Source of the DNA: Blastococcus sp. CT_GayMR20
GTDB taxonomy: Bacteria; Actinomycetota; Actinomycetes; Mycobacteriales; Geodermatophilaceae
Direction: 5' to 3'
DNA length: 5,561 nucleotides
NCBI RefSeq assembly: GCF_004570345.1
Contig: NZ_SPQM01000218.1
Location: 1 to 5,561, forward strand
A program made the translations under genes and the position numbers. Shown here piece after piece: positions 1 to 5,341 of the stretch. The notes beneath the pieces were generated by a model. It had not been told where the DNA came from, searched no databases, and saw nothing but the letters and a program-made list of their open reading frames with translations. How positions within the stretch are numbered: the first letter of the stretch is position 1; the number at the start of each line of letters is the position of its first letter.

Positions 1-317
1 CAGGCTCCAGCGGTCTACCCGCAGGCATCGGGCGGGCCGCCCTCGAACGCCTGCGCGGGACGGCGGCGAACCGCCGTCCTTTCTTGACCTTGCTCCGGGT
101 GGGGTTTACCGAGCCACACCGGTCACCCGGTGTGCGGTGGTCTCTTACACCGCCGTTTCACCCTTACCAGCGGCGAGCCGCTGGCGGTCTGTTCTCTGTG
201 GCACTGTCCCGCGGGTCACCCCGGGTCGCCGTTAGCGACCACCCTGCCCTGTGGAGCCCGGACGTTCCTCGGCGGCGGGTCTCCCCGCCGACGCGACCGC
301 CCGGCCGACTCGTCCGT
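1..317 (-). ncRNA. rnpB: RNase P RNA (bacterial type A, actinobacterial), 3' end cut by window
   Basis: This is the catalytic RNA of ribonuclease P, which removes 5' leaders from pre-tRNAs together with the protein RnpA. Read on the minus strand, the conserved blocks appear in the expected order: the 5' P4 segment GAGGAACGTCCGGGCTCC (about 270-253), the block ACAGTGCCACAGAGAACAGA (about 207-188), GGTAAGGGTGAAACGG (about 168-153), and GGTAAACCCCACCCGGAGCA (about 110-91), which leads into the tRNA-CCA-binding loop region. Near the left edge GCGGGTAGACCGCTGGAGCC is the usual sequence ahead of the 3' P4 strand. A 9-bp hairpin with a UUCG loop (79-58) is one of the variable peripheral helices. The 3' P4 strand (normally around AGATGGATGGCC) and the closing P1 strand lie beyond position 1, so roughly the last 100 nt are missing. 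The 5' end is placed by comparison with GGACGAGT-type actinobacterial starts and could be a few bases off. Confidence 0.94.
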
Positions 318-326
318 CGTGGACCC

Positions 327-332
327 ATCCTA
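327..332 (-). promoter_or_regulatory. Candidate -10 box of rnpB
   Basis: On the minus strand TAGGAT fits the actinobacterial -10 pattern TANNNT. Counting 7 nt downstream gives a start at about 320 (an A), just ahead of the expected RNA 5' end. I see no convincing -35 hexamer at the usual distance. Inferred from motif and spacing only. Confidence 0.45.
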
Positions 333-376
333 GGTAACGACACCCGCGAGCAGGCGCCCGCGCCCCCGATCGGCGC

Positions 377-382
377 TAGCGT
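377..382 (+). promoter_or_regulatory. Candidate -10 box giving a leaderless transcript for the small membrane protein
   Basis: TAGCGT matches TANNNT and ends 6 nt before the ATG at 389, so a transcript starting 7 nt after the box would begin on the ATG itself. There is no Shine-Dalgarno-like sequence before this ATG, which supports leaderless translation, common in actinobacteria. It lies about 45 bp from the divergent rnpB -10 box. Confidence 0.5.
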
Positions 383-388
383 GCCGTC

Positions 389-601
389 ATGACGGAGCTT
401 CCCGACGCCGGCACCGACCCGCAGCCGGCTCTCGGCGGCCGGACCGCACTGCTCCTGGTGGTGTTCGCCGTGGCCGGTCTCGCCGCCGCGATGGGCATGG
501 GTTGGCAGGAATCCGGCTTGATCCTGCTCGCCGTCCTCCTCCTCGTGTGGCCGGCGCTCGCGTTCTACGCGTGGGCGCATCGACGCGGCGACCTGCCCTG
601 A
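389..601 (+). CDS. Small two-helix membrane protein of unknown function (70 aa)
   Basis: I do not recognise a named family. The 70-residue product has a short polar N-terminus with acidic residues and prolines (residues 1-16), a first hydrophobic helix at about 19-37 rich in Ala, Val and Leu, a short link with Gly, Trp, Gln and Glu (about 38-42), a second hydrophobic helix at about 43-62, and a basic tail with His-Arg-Arg. The positive-inside rule would put the C-terminus in the cytoplasm and, with two helices, the N-terminus there too. No signal peptidase site is evident. The ATG is supported by a -10 box at leaderless spacing (377-382). It is read away from rnpB and converges on the PIG-L gene, with only 10 nt between the two stop codons. 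The clear hydrophobic periodicity, the promoter and the tight packing argue that it is real, but its function cannot be told from sequence. Confidence 0.75.
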   Translation: MTELPDAGTDPQPALGGRTALLLVVFAVAGLAAAMGMGWQESGLILLAVLLLVWPALAFYAWAHRRGDLP

Positions 602-615
602 GCCTCACGGCTCAG
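598..615. terminator. Compact hairpin containing both convergent stop codons
   Basis: CTGAGCC-TCAC-GGCTCAG is a perfect 7-bp inverted repeat with a 4-nt loop. The plus-strand TGA (599-601) lies in the left arm and the minus-strand TGA (614-612) in the right arm. On the minus-strand transcript the loop is GUGA, a GNRA tetraloop. No U-tract follows on either strand, so if it terminates transcription it is of the tail-less kind reported in actinobacteria. It could equally be a 3'-end stabiliser. Confidence 0.45.
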
Positions 616-1331
616 CCCCAGAAGAGGCGGAAGCCCACTCGACGACCGCCGTCCTCCTTGAGTGTCGACATGTCGACGACCTGACGTGCCTGCATGTCGA
701 CCGGGTCGTCGGAGAGCAGTTCCAGGTAGCGCTTGTGCTCGGCCAGCGACGAGACGGCCAGCTCGACGGTGTCGCTGACGTCCACCTCGTGCGGCGGGTC
801 CGTCATCTCCGAGACGGCGATGTACTGCACGCCGCTCCACCGCGGCTCGGTCAGCTCGGGGAAGATCCACTCGTTGGACGCGTCCGCCACCGCGTCGATC
901 ACGCACTGGCCGAGCGCCCGGTGGTCGGCGGAGTTCACGTAGGCGGGCGAGACGCCGGGCGGCGTCCACGTGGCGCCGAAGTAGCCGGTCACGATCATGT
1001 CGGGCCGATGCCGCCGGATCGCCGCCGCCAGGTCGCGCCGCAGCTCCGGCCCTGCCACCAGCACGCCGTCCCGGTGGTCGAGGAACTCCACCTCGGTGAC
1101 ACCGACGACGGCGGCCGATCGCCGCTCCTCGTCCTCGCGGATGGGGCCGGCCTCGGCCGGCGGGACGCCGGCCATCCCGGCCTCGCCCCGGGTGGCCAGG
1201 AGGTAGTGCACCTCCTTGCCGGCGGCGGTCCAGACGGCGACCGCGGCGGCAAGGCCGTACTCGATGTCGTCGGGGTGGGCGGCGACGACGAGGGCGCGCT
1301 GCCAGTCGGCGGGCATGGGCGAGGTCGGCAT
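612..1331 (-). CDS. PIG-L/LmbE family zinc-dependent N-deacetylase
   Basis: This 239-aa protein belongs to the GlcNAc-PI de-N-acetylase (PIG-L) superfamily. Members use zinc to remove acetyl groups from N-acetylglucosaminyl compounds; relatives include MshB, Mca and BshB of low-molecular-weight thiol metabolism. The N-terminal strand leads into AHPDDIEYG (residues 18-26), giving the metal ligands His19 and Asp22 and the general base Asp21. TRGEAG (48-52 region) matches the usual family segment after strand 2, and DHR at 136-138 supplies the third metal ligand, His137. The residue three before it, His in the HPDH motif of MshB, is Ser134 here. The D-D-I-E-x-G form resembles BshB-type enzymes more than MshB (DDE), and the protein is shorter than MshB or Mca, so a mycothiol role is not assured. 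The ATG at 1331 is chosen because a CACACT box lies 6 nt upstream; an internal ATG at 1316, closer to the family start, is the alternative. The open frame continues upstream only as antisense to the permease. Substrate unknown; probably cytoplasmic. Confidence 0.9.
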   Translation of the reverse strand: MPTSPMPADWQRALVVAAHPDDIEYGLAAAVAVWTAAGKEVHYLLATRGEAGMAGVPPAEAGPIREDEERRSAAVVGVTEVEFLDHRDGVLVAGPELRRDLAAAIRRHRPDMIVTGYFGATWTPPGVSPAYVNSADHRALGQCVIDAVADASNEWIFPELTEPRWSGVQYIAVSEMTDPPHEVDVSDTVELAVSSLAEHKRYLELLSDDPVDMQARQVVDMSTLKEDGGRRVGFRLFWG

Positions 1332-1337
1332 GAGCGG

Positions 1338-1343
1338 AGTGTG
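1338..1343 (-). promoter_or_regulatory. Weak candidate -10 box of the PIG-L gene
   Basis: CACACT on the minus strand differs from TANNNT only in its first base and ends 6 nt before the ATG at 1331, the spacing of a leaderless start. No Shine-Dalgarno is seen. Support is weak because the box is imperfect. Confidence 0.28.
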
Positions 1344-1389
1344 CCGTCGTTCCCGGCCCGGCACGACCGACTCGCGCGCGGCCGGCACG

Positions 1390-1395
1390 TAGGCT
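1390..1395 (+). promoter_or_regulatory. Candidate -10 box of the TSUP permease gene
   Basis: TAGGCT fits TANNNT and ends 8 nt before the GTG at 1404, so the transcript would begin at or within 2 nt of the start codon. No Shine-Dalgarno precedes the GTG. Upstream in the same 72-bp gap CCGGCACG occurs twice as a direct repeat (1358-1365 and 1382-1389), with an inverted GTGCCG at 1341-1346, which could be regulator half-sites. Confidence 0.42.
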
Positions 1396-1403
1396 CGCGG
1401 CCC

Positions 1404-2159
1404 GTGTCCGCCGTCGACCTGCTCATCGCGGCGGGGGTGGCCCTGCTCGCCGGTGGGATCAACTCGATCGCCGGCGGCGGCTCGCTGATCCTCTTCCCCA
1501 CGCTGGTCGCGCTTGGCCTCGGCACGGTCCCCGCGAACGTCACCAACTCCGTCGTCCAATGGCCCGGCTACCTCGGCGGTGTCGTGGGCTTCCGCAAGGA
1601 GTACGAGGGCCAGCGTGCCCGGCTGATCCGCTTCGGCGCCGTCGCCCTCCTCGGCGGGACAGCGGGCGGCGTCCTGCTGCTGACCACGCCGTCGGAGGCG
1701 TTCGACGTCGTCGTCCCGGTGCTGGTACTGCTGGCCAGCCTGCTGCTGGCGATCCAGCCATTGCTGACGAGGAACCTCCAACGAACCGGGGACGACGGCG
1801 CACGCCGCGACCCCGCCTGGCTGTATCTCGCGCTCTTCCTCGCCACCGTCTACGGCGGCTACTTCGGCGGCGCGCTCGGCGTGATCCTGGTCGGCGTCCT
1901 CGGTGTCGCCCTGCACGACCTGAAGCTGTCCAACGCGCTGAAGTCCGCGCTGTCGGCCGTCACCGCGACCATCTCGCTGCTGATCTTCGCCCTGTTCGGC
2001 CCCGTCGACTGGCTGGTGGTCGCGGTCGCCGCGCCGGCGAGCCTGGTCGGCGGCTTCCTCGGTGCCCGCGTCGCCGCCCGCATCCCCACGACGCCGCTGC
2101 GGATCCTGATCGTCACCTTCGGGGTGGCGGTCTCGGTCTACCTGTTCCTGCGGGTCTGA
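1404..2159 (+). CDS. TSUP (TauE/SafE) family membrane permease
   Basis: A 251-residue integral membrane protein of the sulfite exporter TauE/SafE family (formerly DUF81), whose studied members move sulfite, sulfoacetate or other small organosulfur anions across the cytoplasmic membrane. It shows the two-fold internal repeat of the family. Half one starts with GGINSIAGGGSLILFP (17-32), followed by ANVTNSV (44-50). Half two has YGGYFGGALGVILVG (150-164), followed by LKLSNALKSALS (173-184), ending in a hydrophobic helix with a short C-terminus. I count about seven to eight hydrophobic segments, with a charged cytoplasmic-type loop at about 122-138. The GTG at 1404 gives normal family length and an immediate hydrophobic helix. 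The frame is open far upstream, but that stretch is antisense to the PIG-L gene and has no TSUP character. It is divergent from PIG-L with a shared promoter region, and its 3' end overlaps the convergent GNAT gene by 22 nt. The substrate cannot be told. Confidence 0.92.
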   Translation: MSAVDLLIAAGVALLAGGINSIAGGGSLILFPTLVALGLGTVPANVTNSVVQWPGYLGGVVGFRKEYEGQRARLIRFGAVALLGGTAGGVLLLTTPSEAFDVVVPVLVLLASLLLAIQPLLTRNLQRTGDDGARRDPAWLYLALFLATVYGGYFGGALGVILVGVLGVALHDLKLSNALKSALSAVTATISLLIFALFGPVDWLVVAVAAPASLVGGFLGARVAARIPTTPLRILIVTFGVAVSVYLFLRV

Positions 2160-2605
2160 GCCGGCTCCATCGCCAGCTGGAGCCGCATCCGCGTCCAGGG
2201 TTCCGGTCCCCCGACGCCCGGATCCGCCCCCCGTCCCACGCCGACGTAACCGGTCCGCAGGTACAGCGCGGCGGCGCGGGGATTGGCGTCGTCGACGCTC
2301 AGCTCGACGGCCCGGTGCCCGAGCTCGGCCAGCTGCCCGTGCGCCCCGCTCAGCAGAGCAGTGCCCACCCCGCCGCGGCGCTCGGGACGGACGTCGAGCA
2401 GCCACAGCCACGGCAGCGTGCGCCCGCGCCACGGCGGGAGGTCCACGGCGACCACTCCGACGACCGCATCGGCGTCGTCGACGGCGACCAGGACGAGTGC
2501 CCGTTCCGTACCTGCGGCGACCGCCGCCTCGATCCCGGCATGCGTCCCGTCGTCCAGCCAGCCGATACCCGCGAGATCGTCCGTCGCGATCCGGCGGACG
2601 CGCAT
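2138..2605 (-). CDS. GNAT family N-acetyltransferase
   Basis: A 155-aa single-domain protein of the GCN5-related acetyltransferase superfamily, which transfers an acetyl group from acetyl-CoA to an amine of a small molecule, peptide or protein. Beta strand 4 (WLWLLDV, 66-72) runs into the pyrophosphate-binding motif RPERRGGVGTALL (73-85), which fits the R/Q-x-x-G-x-G/A signature. Motif B follows at about 107-121 with NPRAAALYLRTGYV, including the Tyr often used near the sulfur of CoA. The ATG at 2605 starts 1 nt after the TGA of the RNase HI/phosphatase gene and has no Shine-Dalgarno, so translation probably depends on re-initiation by ribosomes leaving that gene. This makes it the last gene of the operon. 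The last 22 nt overlap the end of the convergent permease gene. The substrate is unknown; the residues that would define it are not family-diagnostic. Confidence 0.9.
   Translation of the reverse strand: MRVRRIATDDLAGIGWLDDGTHAGIEAAVAAGTERALVLVAVDDADAVVGVVAVDLPPWRGRTLPWLWLLDVRPERRGGVGTALLSGAHGQLAELGHRAVELSVDDANPRAAALYLRTGYVGVGRGADPGVGGPEPWTRMRLQLAMEPAQTRRNR
2162..2185 (+). terminator. Hairpin terminator candidate of the permease gene, inside the GNAT coding region
   Basis: CGGCTCCA (2162-2169) and TGGAGCCG (2178-2185) form a perfect 8-bp stem with an 8-nt loop, starting 3 nt after the permease stop codon. There is no U-run after it. The sequence also codes for GNAT residues near 141-148 on the other strand, so it serves both purposes if real. 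Position right after the stop codon is the main support. Confidence 0.45.
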
Positions 2606-2606
2606 G

Positions 2607-3701
2607 TCAGCGCAGGTGGGCGGTGTCGTTCACCGCGCGCACCGACGAACGGCCGTCCGACGACCAGGTCACCGTGCACAGCGACGCCGCCTCCAGGAAC
2701 ACCCGGTGCACGGCCTCGTCGCCGACCGCGAGCCCGGCGGTCAGCAGCAGCTTGATCGGCGTCACGTGGCTGACGACCAGCACGGTCCGCCCGGCGTGCT
2801 CCGACAGGATCCGCCGGCGCGCCCGCGACACCCGCGTGCTGACGTCGGCGATCGACTCCCCGCCCGGCGCGGACACGGTCACGTCCGACATGAAGCGGCG
2901 GGCGGCCAGCGGGTGCTTCGCGGCGGCCTCGTCGAAGGTCAGCCCCTCCAGGTCGCCGAAGTCGAGCTCGACCAGGTCCTGGTCGAACGCGACCGGCAGT
3001 CCGAGGACGCCTGCCACGATCTCCGCGGTCTCGCGGGTCCGCCGCAGGGATGACGCGATCACGACCTCGACCCCCAGAGCCGTGGCCCGAACCGCTGCAG
3101 CCTCGGCCTCCGCCCGCCCGGTCCGCGACAGCGCTAGGTCGTTGCGGCCGCTGAACCGGCGTTCCGGGGTGTGCTCGGTCTGCCCGTGCCGCAGCAGGTG
3201 CGTGACCGTGGTGACGACCGGAGCCGGTTCCAAGGTCGGCTGGACGTCGTCCTCGAGGACGACGGGCTCGGCGGCGGAGTCCCGGTGGATCGGCTTGCCG
3301 TCCATCGCGCTGTTGGCCAGCGCGTCGGCGGCGCCGTTCTGCGCCCGCGGCACCCACGTGTAGCGCACCGAGCCCAGCTGCCGGGCGATCTGCTGCGCCT
3401 GCCGGGCGAGCTGCCGCATGTCCGGGTGCTTGACCTGCCAACGGCCCGACATCTGCTCGACGACGAGCTTGGAGTCCATCCGCACCTCGACCTCGGCCGT
3501 CGGGTCCAGGTCCAGGGCCGCCTGCAGCCCGGCGACCAGGCCGCCGTACTCGGCCACGTTGTTGGTCGCCCGCCCCACGGACGCCGCCCGCTCGGCGAGC
3601 AGCCGGCCGGTGTCGGCGTCCCGCACCAGCGCCCCGTAGCCGGCCGGCCCGGGGTTGCCCCGCGAGCCGCCGTCCGCCTCGACGATGAAGCGGCGGCTCA
3701 C
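2607..3701 (-). CDS. rnhC: Bifunctional RNase HI / histidine phosphatase (alpha-ribazole phosphatase-like)
   Basis: A 364-aa two-domain cytoplasmic enzyme. The N-terminal domain (about 1-135) is a type 1 RNase H, which cuts the RNA strand of RNA:DNA hybrids. It has VEADGGSRGNPGPAG (7-21) and the carboxylates Asp10, Glu51 (in NNVAEY), Asp76 (in RMDSK) and Asp126 (in GAADALAN), with no separate basic hybrid-binding domain. A Pro-rich linker (about 136-165) leads to a phosphoglycerate-mutase/CobC-type histidine phosphatase (about 166-364) with the phospho-accepting His172 in LLRHGQTEHT, Arg220/221, Glu245 and the second His312 in SHVTP. All key residues of both domains are intact. The architecture matches Mycobacterium tuberculosis Rv2228c, M. 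smegmatis RnhC and Streptomyces SCO2299; for Rv2228c both RNase H and alpha-ribazole phosphatase activity are known. The GTG at 3701 is the only sensible start: it sits right before the first strand, with GGGGA 7 nt upstream as a weak ribosome site. It lies downstream of the zinc-ribbon gene, with a hairpin in the 46-nt gap. Confidence 0.95.
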   Translation of the reverse strand: MSRRFIVEADGGSRGNPGPAGYGALVRDADTGRLLAERAASVGRATNNVAEYGGLVAGLQAALDLDPTAEVEVRMDSKLVVEQMSGRWQVKHPDMRQLARQAQQIARQLGSVRYTWVPRAQNGAADALANSAMDGKPIHRDSAAEPVVLEDDVQPTLEPAPVVTTVTHLLRHGQTEHTPERRFSGRNDLALSRTGRAEAEAAAVRATALGVEVVIASSLRRTRETAEIVAGVLGLPVAFDQDLVELDFGDLEGLTFDEAAAKHPLAARRFMSDVTVSAPGGESIADVSTRVSRARRRILSEHAGRTVLVVSHVTPIKLLLTAGLAVGDEAVHRVFLEAASLCTVTWSSDGRSSVRAVNDTAHLR

Positions 3702-3708
3702 GACCGGG

Positions 3709-3730
3709 TCCCCGGTGCCATGTCCGGGGA
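3709..3730 (-). promoter_or_regulatory. Hairpin that could hide the ribosome site of the RNase HI/phosphatase gene
   Basis: In the 46-nt gap between the zinc-ribbon gene and the RNase HI gene, the minus strand reads TCCCCGG, an 8-nt loop, then CCGGGGA, a perfect 7-bp stem. The 3' arm contains GGGGA, the only Shine-Dalgarno-like sequence before the GTG at 3701. The stem could lower translation of the downstream gene or act as an RNA-processing or attenuation site. A 7-codon ORF (ATG at 3721, MAPGTRS) begins in the loop and its TGA overlaps the GTG as GTGA. Confidence 0.4.
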
Positions 3731-3747
3731 AATGGCGCCTCGAGCGG

Positions 3748-4488
3748 TCACAGGCCCGACTCGGCGGTCCGCACCAGGATCCGGCCGCAGTTCTCGCAGC
3801 GCACGACCTCGTGCGGGTCGGCGGTGCGGACGGCGGCCAGCTGCGAGCCGTAGAACTCGATCCGGCAGCCCTGGCACGAGCGGGCCTTGAGCAGCGCCGC
3901 CCCCGTCGTCCCGGTCTGGGTGCGGATGCGGTCGTAGAGGGTCAGCAGCGGCTGCGACAGCCCGCCCGCCACCTCCGCGCGCGCCGCCTCGTGCCGCGCG
4001 GTCTGGTCGGCGATGTCGGCGAGGGCGTCGTCACGCTGCTGCTCGGCGCGCTCCCGGTCCTCCCTCGCCCTGTCCAGCCCCTGCTGCGCGGCCGCTAGGG
4101 CCTTCTCGGCGACCTCCAGGCGCTCCATGAGCTCGAGCTCCTGGTCCTCCAGGTCCGACTGGCGCCGCTTCAGCGACTCGAGCTCGTGCTGGAGGTTGGT
4201 CATCTCCTTGGGCGCCACGGTGCCGGAGTCGAGCAGCCGCTGGTCCTTGTCCTCCCGGGCGCGCACCGTCTCCACGTCGGACTCCAGCCGCTTCACCTCG
4301 CGGCCCAGGTCGCGCACCTCGGTCTCGGCGCGCACGACGTCGGCGGAGAAGGTCCGCTCGGCCTCCTCGGCGGCCGCGACAGCGGCGACCTCGGGCAAGG
4401 TGCGTGCGCGGTGCGTCAGCTGCGTCAGCGCGACGTCCTCGGCGGCGAGGTCCAGGAGCTTCTGCTGCTCGAAGTGGTCGGCCTTCAC
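3748..4488 (-). CDS. Coiled-coil protein with C-terminal C4 zinc ribbon (zf-RING_7 type)
   Basis: A 246-aa protein related to mycobacterial Rv2229c and the wider family that includes Helicobacter HP0958/FlgZ and Chlamydia CT398. After a short N-terminal helix, residues from about 30 to 170 are dense in Glu, Arg, Lys, Gln, Leu and Ala with heptad-like spacing, which is a long helical hairpin coiled coil. The C-terminus carries the zinc ribbon: Cys205-x2-Cys208, then 22 residues, then Cys231-x2-Cys234, in CQGCRIEF and CENCGRIL. No membrane segment or signal peptide is present. In H. pylori the homologue binds RNA and protects the sigma-54 factor; nothing in this sequence shows such partners here. 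The GTG at 4488 starts 9 nt after the Nif3 stop, with a poor AGGTTGG ribosome site, suggesting coupling. Because family members sit next to Nif3 genes in distant phyla, a shared function with the upstream gene is likely, though not defined. Confidence 0.93.
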   Translation of the reverse strand: MKADHFEQQKLLDLAAEDVALTQLTHRARTLPEVAAVAAAEEAERTFSADVVRAETEVRDLGREVKRLESDVETVRAREDKDQRLLDSGTVAPKEMTNLQHELESLKRRQSDLEDQELELMERLEVAEKALAAAQQGLDRAREDRERAEQQRDDALADIADQTARHEAARAEVAGGLSQPLLTLYDRIRTQTGTTGAALLKARSCQGCRIEFYGSQLAAVRTADPHEVVRCENCGRILVRTAESGL

Positions 4489-4497
4489 GCAGCCAAC

Positions 4498-5334
4498 CTA
4501 CCGGGCGGCCGGAGCCCCGTCGGACCCCTCGTGCCACGTCCAGGGGTCGGTCCCCCGCCGTGAGACGGTCGTCTCCACCCGCCCGGACAGGTCGCGGCGC
4601 AGTACGTCCGCCGCGACCGGCAGCCAGGGCCACTCGGTGGCGAAATGTGCTACGTCGCAGAGGGCCGGTCCACTCGACTCCCCCGCGTCGGAGACCGCGT
4701 GGTGCTTGAGGTCGCTGGTGAGGAACACGTCGGCGCCCGCGGCCGCCGCCGCGCTGGTCAGCGACCCGCCACTGCCACCGCACACGGCCACCCGCCGCAC
4801 CACCCGGTCCGGGTCCCCCGCCGCGCGGACCCCGCCCACCGTGGCCGGCAGGACGGCGGCGGCCAGCGCGGCGAACCCCCGCAACGTCGTGGGCTCGGCG
4901 AGCTCCCCGACCCGGCCCAGGCCGGCGCGCGGGCCGTCCGCGGTCGGCTCCAGCGGGACGGCGTCCCGCAGCCCGAGGACGGCGGCCAGCGCGTCGTTCA
5001 CGCCGGAGTCGGCGGCCCGGTCGGCGTTGGTGTGCGCGACGAACAGCCCCGCCCCGGCCCGGATGAGCCGGTGCACGAGCCGGCCCTTCGGGTCGTCCGC
5101 GGGCACCCCGTGCACAGGTGTGAGCAGCAGCGGGTGGTGGGTGACCAGCAGGCCGGCGCCGCTGTCGATGACCTCGTCGACGACGGCGGACGTCGGGTCG
5201 ACGGCGAACACCACCGAGCCGACCTGTTCCTCCGGATCGCCGCAGACCAGCCCGACGGCGTCCCAGCTCTCGGCGAGGGCGGGGTCGTAGCGGGCATCGA
5301 GGGCGGCGACCACCTCGCGCAGGGGCACGGACAC
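4498..5334 (-). CDS. Nif3-like dinuclear metal centre protein (GTP cyclohydrolase 1 type 2 / YbgI-YqfO family)
   Basis: A 278-aa protein of the widespread Nif3 family, whose members form toroidal hexamers with a two-metal site inside. The name 'GTP cyclohydrolase 1 type 2' is a database label; the cellular reaction is not settled. Likely metal ligands are His66 and His67 in LLVTHHPL, His101 and Asp105 in AHTNAD, and His230 and Glu234 in AHFATEWP. The WDAVGLVCGDP segment (24-34) near the start and GGSGGS (186-191) before DLKHH (208-212) are also typical. At about 280 residues it lacks the PII-like insert of the longer YqfO forms. The GTG at 5334 is chosen over the longer open frame to 5463 because it starts right at the family's first helix and lies 7 nt after a TACAGT -10 box, as a leaderless start; the upstream extension is Arg/Ser-rich and low in family character. 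A second GTG at 5328 is possible. It is the first gene of the four-gene leftward operon. Confidence 0.94.
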   Translation of the reverse strand: MSVPLREVVAALDARYDPALAESWDAVGLVCGDPEEQVGSVVFAVDPTSAVVDEVIDSGAGLLVTHHPLLLTPVHGVPADDPKGRLVHRLIRAGAGLFVAHTNADRAADSGVNDALAAVLGLRDAVPLEPTADGPRAGLGRVGELAEPTTLRGFAALAAAVLPATVGGVRAAGDPDRVVRRVAVCGGSGGSLTSAAAAAGADVFLTSDLKHHAVSDAGESSGPALCDVAHFATEWPWLPVAADVLRRDLSGRVETTVSRRGTDPWTWHEGSDGAPAAR

Positions 5335-5341
5335 GGGACGG

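Noticed and set aside
58..79. Perfect 9-bp hairpin with a 4-nt loop, considered as a terminator
   Set aside because: It falls between conserved RNase P RNA blocks and is best explained as one of that RNA's variable helices.
381..388. GTGCCGTC shared between the small-protein promoter (381-388) and the PIG-L upstream region (1341-1348)
   Set aside because: A single 8-bp match in GC-rich sequence, with different placement relative to each start codon; chance is the simplest reading.
84..392. Open frames across the 84-580 region
   Set aside because: They lie over the RNase P RNA and its promoter region. The RNA is recognisable by several conserved blocks, and the frames show only Arg/Pro-rich noise.
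735..1403. N-terminal extension of the permease frame across the PIG-L gene
   Set aside because: It is antisense to well-conserved PIG-L sequence and has no membrane or TSUP-like content. The GTG at 1404 gives normal family length and has a -10 box.
612..2432. A 606-codon open frame on the minus strand
   Set aside because: Only the part from 1331 down to 612 has PIG-L character. The rest is antisense to the permease gene, rich in Arg, Gly, Asp and Gln, and is open because stop codons are rare in very GC-rich DNA.
2350..3441. A 363-codon Arg/Gly/Ala-rich minus-strand frame over the RNase HI/phosphatase and GNAT genes
   Set aside because: It is an out-of-frame shadow of two genes whose catalytic residues are all present in their own frames.
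4013..5290. A 425-codon Ser/Arg-rich plus-strand frame opposite the zinc-ribbon and Nif3 genes
   Set aside because: Low-complexity composition typical of the antisense strand of a GC-rich gene; no domain is recognisable.
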